NCBI GenBank assembly: GCA_040880465.1
Contig: JBBDIK010000011.1
Coordinates: 186,001 to 250,000 of the forward strand
Direction: 5' to 3'
DNA from: JBBDIK01 sp040880465
Lineage (GTDB): Bacteria > Actinomycetota > UBA4738 > JBBDHU01
DNA length: 64,000 nt
Shown here: piece after piece, positions 58,587-64,000 of the stretch
Position numbering within the stretch: position 1 is the first letter of the stretch
Layout of the letters: each line of letters opens with the position of its first letter
Translations under genes and position numbers: made by a program
Notes under the pieces: generated by a model
What the model was told of the DNA's origin: nothing
Databases searched by the model: none
What the model saw: the letters and a program-made list of their open reading frames with translations, nothing else

Positions 58587-59066
58587 ATGCGAGGACGCCT
58601 GCTCACGTTGGTACTCATCATCGGACTCATCGCCGCCGCATGCACCAACGGCGGCTCTGGTTCGGACACTGGCGGCAGCGGTTCATCCCCCGCCGACGAT
58701 GGCGGCGGAGGTGGCGGGAGCGGCGGCACGATCGATCTCGGAGGCCAGGCCGCCAACGACCATGGGACAAAGAGCGTGTCCGGAGCGACGTCGCTGGAGG
58801 TCGAACTCGATAACTTCTACTTCTCCCCGACCACGATCCAGGGTGACGCCAGCCAGAAGGTGACCCTGACCCTGACGAACGACAGCAGCACACTGCACAA
58901 CTTCAGCGTTCAGGCGTTCAACGAGACGATCGACCAGGACGTGAAGCCGGGGGAAACCAAGGAGGTCGAGGTCCAGTTCGGCAACGTCCTGGACTCCATC
59001 GCGGTCTTCGAGTGCAAGTACCACGCGTCGCAAGGGATGCGGGGGGCGCTGCAGGTTCCGCGGTGA
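58587..59066 (+). CDS. Cupredoxin-like lipoprotein
   Basis: 159 residues. Lipobox IAAAC (Cys19), a Gly/Ser linker, then a plastocyanin-like fold with copper ligands in place: His in LHNFSV, Cys and His in FECKYHASQGM, and Met. Electron carrier or copper-binding surface protein. Confidence 0.88.
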   Translation: MRGRLLTLVLIIGLIAAACTNGGSGSDTGGSGSSPADDGGGGGGSGGTIDLGGQAANDHGTKSVSGATSLEVELDNFYFSPTTIQGDASQKVTLTLTNDSSTLHNFSVQAFNETIDQDVKPGETKEVEVQFGNVLDSIAVFECKYHASQGMRGALQVPR

Positions 59067-59079
59067 TGCGCGGGGAACG

Positions 59080-59628
59080 CTAGAACGGCTCGAACCCTGC
59101 CCGGATCAAGATCGCCCGTGCCTCACGGTCGTCGACCCCGCGATCGACCAGCTCGGAGAACAACCGGAGCGGCGCGAGTGACCGCCCACACTTCGGGCAG
59201 AACCCGTAGTGATCGTCGACCGGTGTGTCGCACCACGGGCACGACGTGATGACGATCTTACGCTCCGCGCCTAACCCGGTGTCTTGCAAGGCATCGATGT
59301 AGCCCTTGCCGTAGTCCCACATGATGTAGTCCTCTTCGCGCGGCTCGAACGCCGGCTCGTGCATGCGGGGCTCCCCGTTCTCGAGCATGTGCTGCAGGTT
59401 CTCCTTGAGCAGTTCCCAGTCGTAGTAGTGGTTCGCGTTGCAGTCCGGACATGCGATGACGACGCCGCGCACCTTCTGCTCGGCGAAGACCTCGCGCATG
59501 CCGTCCAGGTCGGTCAGGTCGGCTTCGATGTTCGAGCGTTCCTCCGCGTCCAGGGGCGGATACGCGTCGTCCTCGGGCTCCTCGATCGGTTCTTCCACCG
59601 TCCCAGCGTAGCGCCGATGGCCGCGCAT
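59080..59628 (-). CDS. DUF5319 family protein with C-terminal zinc ribbon
   Basis: 182 residues. DPEERSNIEADLTDL-type acidic N-terminus (here DAEERSNIEADLTDLDGM), VVIACPDCNANHYYDWELL, ENGEPRMHEPAFEPREEDYI, WDYGKGYIDAL are hallmarks of the actinobacterial DUF5319 family. A C-terminal ribbon SCPWCDTPVDDHYGFCPKCG follows, an extra not always present. ATG 59628 with AGGAGGGG upstream. Confidence 0.85.
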   Translation of the reverse strand: MRGHRRYAGTVEEPIEEPEDDAYPPLDAEERSNIEADLTDLDGMREVFAEQKVRGVVIACPDCNANHYYDWELLKENLQHMLENGEPRMHEPAFEPREEDYIMWDYGKGYIDALQDTGLGAERKIVITSCPWCDTPVDDHYGFCPKCGRSLAPLRLFSELVDRGVDDREARAILIRAGFEPF

Positions 59629-59722
59629 GGGACCCCCCTCCTGCGCGATCGCCGCCCGAGCAGGCACGCCGGACCGTCCGGATGCGCTGGCGGCCGGAGC
59701 CGGAGGGTGGTTCGATACGCCC

Positions 59723-60808
59723 GTGGACGAAGCCACGACGTACGAACGCCGTTTCCGCCGGGCCGGACTCCCCCTGTTCATCGAGGGCTATTCGGCGACG
59801 GAGGATATCTTCACCCGCGCCCTGCCGTTCCTGTCGTTCGTGTTCATCGTCGAGATGCTGGGCGCGCTCAACTTCTCCTGGGGCCCCGTCGCGAACGTCT
59901 TCGCCGTCCTCGGCGGCGTCGCGCTGCTGCTGATCGGGTTCGGCGTCGCGAACCGCATCCAGGATCGCCCCTTCCGGTCGATGCCCGCCAGGATCGGGAA
60001 GGTCGAACTGGCGGTGTTCGTCCTGGTCCCGCCTGCGCTGCCGCTGGTATTCGGCGGGCAGTGGCGAAGCGCGCTCGTTACTGCAGCGCTGAACCTCCTC
60101 ATCCTGGGCGCGATCTATCTCTTCGTCGGCTACGGCGTCCTTTCGATCCTATGGTGGGCCGGGGCACGTCTGTTCTCCGACCTGGCAGCCTCGTTCGGCT
60201 TGCTCGTGCGGGCCCTGCCGATGCTGATGATCTTCTCGCTGGTCCTGTTCTTCACGACCGAGATGTGGCAGGTCTTCTCCACGTTGGCCGTTCGCTTGAT
60301 CGTGGCGCTCTCGGTCCTCCTGTTCGCCCTCGCGGCGGCGTTCATGCTCGCCAGGATCCCACGCGAAGTGACGGCCCTGGAACGGGAAGCAGGGACTGGG
60401 CCGCCCCTGACCCGGAAACAGCGGACGAACGTAGGCCTCGTGATGTTCATCGCCCAGGCCCTCCAGGTCCTGATCGTGACGGTCGCCATCGGCGTGTTCT
60501 TCGTGCTGCTGGGCGTGCTCGCGGTTCCGCCGGAGACACAGGAAGCCTGGATCGGCGGCGCCGCCGACCTGTGGTGGGGCTCCGAGTTGTTCGGGATCCA
60601 CGTCGAACTGACCGAGCAGCTCGTGCTGGTGGCCGGGGGGATCGCCGCGTTCTCCGGCCTGTACTTCGCGATCGCGGTCCTCACCGACTCGACCTATCGG
60701 GAGGAGTTCCTCTCCCAGATCACGGGCGAGATGCGCAAGACGTTCCGCCAGCGAGCCGAGTACCTACGGATCCTGCGGACACCACGCGGTGAGATGCCGA
60801 CGGCCTGA
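59723..60808 (+). CDS. Polytopic membrane protein, 361 aa
   Basis: About seven to eight TM helices (FLSFVFIVEMLGALNF, FAVLGGVALLLIGFGVANRI, LIVALSVLLFALAAAFMLA and others) separated by short charged loops; no recognised motif. GTG 59723 is a tentative start (GGAGGGTGG 12 bases upstream); the frame is open to 59627. Divergent from the DUF5319 gene. Confidence 0.78.
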   Translation: MDEATTYERRFRRAGLPLFIEGYSATEDIFTRALPFLSFVFIVEMLGALNFSWGPVANVFAVLGGVALLLIGFGVANRIQDRPFRSMPARIGKVELAVFVLVPPALPLVFGGQWRSALVTAALNLLILGAIYLFVGYGVLSILWWAGARLFSDLAASFGLLVRALPMLMIFSLVLFFTTEMWQVFSTLAVRLIVALSVLLFALAAAFMLARIPREVTALEREAGTGPPLTRKQRTNVGLVMFIAQALQVLIVTVAIGVFFVLLGVLAVPPETQEAWIGGAADLWWGSELFGIHVELTEQLVLVAGGIAAFSGLYFAIAVLTDSTYREEFLSQITGEMRKTFRQRAEYLRILRTPRGEMPTA

Positions 60809-60816
60809 AGCGGTCG

Positions 60817-61896
60817 TCACCCGCCGTCAGCGGCGACGGGCATCGAGTCGACGATGTCGGCGAGGAGCCGGTGGCCGAACTCCGACACGGTAACGACCTC
60901 GTCGGTGTGAGGATCGACGCCGTTCAGGAGCTGCAACCGGAGGACGTCGCCGTCCTCACGCAGCTCGGGGATGACACACCCGAAGAAGAACCCGAGGTCG
61001 TGAAGGTCCGCTCCGTGTTCAGCGACGGCCGGATCGGCGAGAGGCAGGTCGAGGTAGACACAGTCGACGCCGGCGTCCAGCACGGTGGCCAGCTCACGCT
61101 CGACGACCGCGTGGAGATCGGGGCCGAGCGCCTCCGCCCTGAGGACCGCTGCATCGTGGTCCGGGTCACGTTCGACGGCGAGGCCCGTCTCCCCCGGCGC
61201 CGCCGCTCCCTTGCCGCCGCCGAGCGTCCGTCGGAATCCCCCGGCCTCGAAGATCCCCGATGCGATCTCCCGGAAGGCGCCGGGAACGTGCGCGACCCGC
61301 TCCGGCTCGTCGTTGGTCCGCAGGTACATCAGCGCGATCGTCTGGCGATGCTGTGCGGCCTCACCCTTGATGCGCTTGTAGTCGACCCCACTCGGGATGT
61401 AGCCGAGCAGATAGCCGGTCTCGTGCGCACCGATCGCCAGGTTCCCCTTCTGCGAGTAGGGGTGGGCGGCGGTCGCCTCGCTGTACAGCCCGAACAGCCC
61501 TTGCCGCCGCGCCTGATCGCACAGGAAACGCTTCATCGTTTCGAACAGGTGGTGCCCCCGGTAGCGGGGGTCGACGACCGCGTGGGCGGATTCCGCCACC
61601 ATGGCGCCGGGACGGAGGAAGTCGAGTGCCAAGTGGCCGATCAGCTCACCTTCCGGGGTGACCGCTACCGCCGAGGTCATGATCCCGTCGGCCCAGCGCT
61701 GCACCAGAGCGTCGGGCTGATAGGCCCAGTCGTGGTCGTACGACGGGCCATAGGCGTTGAAGAAGCATCCCGCGAGGCTCCGGGCATCGTCCGATCGCGC
61801 GAGCCGGATCTCGACCGGAGCATCGGCACCGACCCGGTCCGCCGCCATCACCGCGTCGTGGTGGTCCTCGGTCAGTTCCTCGCGAACGTCGCGCAC
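60817..61896 (-). CDS. GNAT-family acetyltransferase fused to a C-terminal ligand-like domain
   Basis: 359 residues. N-terminal GNAT domain (~28-185): IRLARSDDARSLAGCFFNAY, ELIGHLALDF, acetyl-CoA loop HAVVDPRYRGHHLFETMKRF. The C-terminal half (~200-359) shows a second GNAT-like tail (YLDLPLADPAVAEHG, LGFFFGCVIPEL). Substrate unknown. Confidence 0.85.
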   Translation of the reverse strand: MRDVREELTEDHHDAVMAADRVGADAPVEIRLARSDDARSLAGCFFNAYGPSYDHDWAYQPDALVQRWADGIMTSAVAVTPEGELIGHLALDFLRPGAMVAESAHAVVDPRYRGHHLFETMKRFLCDQARRQGLFGLYSEATAAHPYSQKGNLAIGAHETGYLLGYIPSGVDYKRIKGEAAQHRQTIALMYLRTNDEPERVAHVPGAFREIASGIFEAGGFRRTLGGGKGAAAPGETGLAVERDPDHDAAVLRAEALGPDLHAVVERELATVLDAGVDCVYLDLPLADPAVAEHGADLHDLGFFFGCVIPELREDGDVLRLQLLNGVDPHTDEVVTVSEFGHRLLADIVDSMPVAADGG

Positions 61897-61971
61897 GTTG
61901 GGAGCCTACCCCGGGCCCCGGCCTCCTGCCGGATGTGTTTCGGCGCCGCATGGGTACGGGGTGATCCGCTG

Positions 61972-62794
61972 ATGTCCTCACCTCGAACAGAGATCCGGCG
62001 GCTCGCCGTCGCCGCTGCCCTCACGAGCATCGGTGATGAGGCGGGCTTCGTCGCCCTCGCGTATGTGGTGTACATGAAGACGCGGTCTCGTTCCTGGTCG
62101 CCGCCGCCGTCGTCTGGACCATCCGCCGCCCGTTCCAGGAGGAACGCAGAGACAAGGACGGCCGCGAGCGCGATGGCGCTCTCGAGGGCTTCAGGTTCGT
62201 CGCCCAAGACCGGGTGCTGCTGGGACTCGCGATCGCGTGGCTCCTCGTGACGATCTCGATCGACATCGCCCTCGTCGCCGACCTCCCGCTCGCCCTCGAG
62301 TTCGGCGCCGGCCCGATCGGCTACGGGGCTCTGGAGGGGCTGTTCGGCGCAGGAGCTCTCGTCGGTGCCTGGTTCGCCCGTCGCCTCACGCGACGTTCCG
62401 ACTGGTGGGCCCTCTTCTCCGAGACGGCACTGACGGCCGTCGGTACGGGCTGATCGCGGTCAGCCCGTGGTTCGCGGTGGCCCTCATCGTCTCGGGCGTG
62501 ACCGGGATCGCGGACGCACTTGGCAGCGTCGCGGGCACGACGCTCATCCAGCGGAGTTCCGGGGATTCGATCCGGGGACGGATCTTCGCGGTCATCGGCG
62601 TGATCTACCCGGCGGGGAACATCATCGCCTTCTCGATCGGGGGCCCGCTGCTCGCGGCGCACGGGCCCCGGGGGGTCTTCGCCGCCGGTGGCGTGATCGG
62701 ACTCGCGGCGACCGCTGCGATGTGGCCGGTCGCCATGCGCCTACGACGCCTCGCCAACGCCCCGGTAGATGGCCCAGAACTTGCGGACGGGTGA
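61972..62794 (+). pseudogene. MFS transporter remnant: internal deletion and frameshift
   Basis: Begins as a normal transporter (RRLAVAAALTSIGDEAGFVA, LAYVVYM), then after about residue 36 jumps frame straight to a mid-protein segment (SFLVAAAVVWTIRRPFQEE) at about 62086, so roughly 100-150 residues (helices 2-5) are missing. The second frame reads GFRFVAQDRVLLGLAIAWLL onward until a stop at 62451; the protein continues in another frame (LIAVSPWFAVALIVSGVTG) to 62794. Two independent lesions. Confidence 0.85.
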
Positions 62795-63841
62795 CCGGCT
62801 GCGCCACACCGCACTGGAGCCGCGGGGGGTGACCAAGATATCCCCGGGGCCGACGTGATGGAGCGTTCCGTCCATCTCGGTGATGTCCACCTCGCCTTCC
62901 AGGATGTATGCGACCTCGTGATACTCGTCGAGTTCCATGTTGCCTTCCTCGGGATCGCGCTGCCAGAGCCCGGTCGCGAACGTGCCGTCCGAGGAACGGA
63001 ACGTCAGCGCCTCCTCCCCGGGCGGTGCCGTGTCCTCCGACGGACGCGGCACCTCCTGCCAGTCGAACGCGGCGTCGCGAGGAAGGGCGCGGGTGCCCGG
63101 CGCCTCGGTATCCGTCTCGCAGATCGCCCAGAACTTCTTCACGTCGGTCACGCAGCGCCAGGTACCGCCGCTCCCGCGAGGCGTAACCAGAACGTCACCC
63201 CGCTCGGCACGATGCACCGTCCCGTCGGGATCGACGACCTCGACCACGCCGTCGACGATGATCGAGATCTCGTCGAAGGGTCGCGTCATCTCTCCTTCTC
63301 GAACGGGACGGCGCCAGAAGCCCGCGGTGAACCGGCCATCGTCCGACGCGAACACCTCGAAACTCTCGCCCGGCGGCGTATCGTCGCCGTCCGGCCTCGG
63401 CACCTCCTGCCAGACCAGGTCCTCGCTCGCCTTGATGACCCTGATCTCAGACATCCCTTCCCCTCCCGCTCGTGCGAATACGCTATCGAATGACGATTTT
63501 CCCAATCGCCACAGGCACCACCCCGCGAGAGCTCCGAACGAATCGATCACGAGGTCTCCCCAACCGGAATCGATCCTCACGAGCTGCTGAACCAACTCGA
63601 CCGACGCGCCGAGCCCCACGACGAACACGACCAGGACCCACTCCGGGACGCGGACCCCGGGAGTGATCCGCGAACGCGCGAACAGAAGGCCGAACACAAC
63701 CACAAGTGAGCCGCCGCCGTGGAAAAGGACGTCCAGCCGTCCATACAGCGGCCAGGGACCTGAAAAGAAGAATCCAGTGAGGATCGCTACCGCGATCAGT
63801 CCGGCGAGCGGCCACCACGGAGACGACCGCTGCGTCGCCAC
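62741..63841 (-). CDS. VanZ-like membrane domain joined in frame to tandem cupins
   Basis: 366 residues from GTG 63841. Residues 1-112: four TM helices of VanZ type (LAGLIAVAILTGFFFSGPWP, VPEWVLVVFVVGLGASVELV with ELVQ, DLVIDSFGALAGW). Residues 130-366: two DUF861-type cupins, each opening WQEVPRP and containing GDVLVTPRGS or GDILVTPRGS, then KFWAI. A strong GGGAGGGG lies before the in-frame ATG at 63454 (residue 130), so the cupin part may also be made alone. GTG abuts the argH stop. Stop lies within the MFS remnant. Confidence 0.8.
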   Translation of the reverse strand: MATQRSSPWWPLAGLIAVAILTGFFFSGPWPLYGRLDVLFHGGGSLVVVFGLLFARSRITPGVRVPEWVLVVFVVGLGASVELVQQLVRIDSGWGDLVIDSFGALAGWCLWRLGKSSFDSVFARAGGEGMSEIRVIKASEDLVWQEVPRPDGDDTPPGESFEVFASDDGRFTAGFWRRPVREGEMTRPFDEISIIVDGVVEVVDPDGTVHRAERGDVLVTPRGSGGTWRCVTDVKKFWAICETDTEAPGTRALPRDAAFDWQEVPRPSEDTAPPGEEALTFRSSDGTFATGLWQRDPEEGNMELDEYHEVAYILEGEVDITEMDGTLHHVGPGDILVTPRGSSAVWRSRSPVRKFWAIYRGVGEAS

Positions 63842-64000
63842 CTAACTCCAGGGGGTATCGACTGCCGTCTCGATCGCGTCGCACTGTTCGCGTACGCGAT
63901 CGGGGGCCGGCCCGCCGGGCATGTTCCGCGCCCGGACCGACGCGTCCGGGTCCAGGAGCGACGCACCGTCCTTGAGTCCGAACGCCGACCACCCGTCGTC
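63842..64000 (-). CDS. argH: Argininosuccinate lyase, C-terminal fragment
   Basis: Only the last 52 residues are inside the window. DPDASVRARNMPGGPAPDRV followed by REQ matches the end of ArgH (usual form SVxxRxxxGGTAPxRV). It ends directly before the VanZ/cupin start. Assignment rests on this tail. Confidence 0.75.
   Translation of the reverse strand, partial: DDGWSAFGLKDGASLLDPDASVRARNMPGGPAPDRVREQCDAIETAVDTPWS

Noticed and set aside
62214..62453. Separate small membrane protein gene
   Set aside because: It is the middle part of the broken MFS transporter, continuous in homology with the flanking frames.

Overview
The window is high-GC DNA from an actinobacterium, probably an uncultured lineage. 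The evidence is a WhiB protein, a SigR/RsrA redox pair, DUF5319 and DUF2342 proteins, a UPF0182 membrane protein, Ku with a LigD in the mycobacterial domain order, frequent GTG starts and many 1-4 nt gene overlaps. No rRNA, CRISPR array or insertion sequence was seen.

Layout. 1-6.8 kb: an ABC exporter cut by the left edge, three small secreted RTX-type Ca-binding proteins, and a CoA-ester lyase / acyl-CoA dehydrogenase / MaoC hydratase / uracil-DNA glycosylase operon with one RTX gene embedded in it. 7-18.7 kb: cell-wall amidase, aminotransferase, glycerophosphodiesterase, WhiB, endonuclease III, RlpA-like protein, rsrA-sigR, ftsH, a glycosyltransferase with a CysS-like head, and a hydrolase. 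18.8-29.5 kb: an integrated element in an initiator tRNA gene. 29.5-64 kb: pentapeptide lipoprotein, UPF0182 and Lon-like PDZ protease, MreB-like protein, MoaE, DAHP synthase with an aromatic leader-peptide attenuator, the nitrogen module amt-glnB-glnD, zwf-pgi, ku and ligD, a broken MFS gene, a VanZ/double-cupin ORF, and the end of argH.

The most interesting region is 18794-29464. A 49-bp direct repeat, of which 48 bp are the 3' part of tRNA-fMet, bounds 10.6 kb. It contains a tyrosine integrase beside the intact tRNA, near-identical arm-type repeats inside each end, a divergent control region (XRE and AlpA-like regulators against a rightward regulator-integrase pair), a RecA-fold replication ATPase followed by iteron-like repeats, a P27-type small terminase that can only be read from a CTG start, and cargo. 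There is no large terminase, portal, capsid, relaxase or FtsK. This is the gene plan of a phage satellite (PICI-like island). The cargo includes an Ltp-repeat protein related to superinfection-exclusion lipoproteins, a predicted PD-(D/E)XK protein with two membrane/secreted partners, and three proteins sharing one CxxC zinc-ribbon head on membrane anchors. The PICI-like reading is inference; the repeats, ORFs and motifs are seen directly.

Starts were moved inward from the longest frame where a ribosome-binding site, signal peptide or neighbour overlap supported it.
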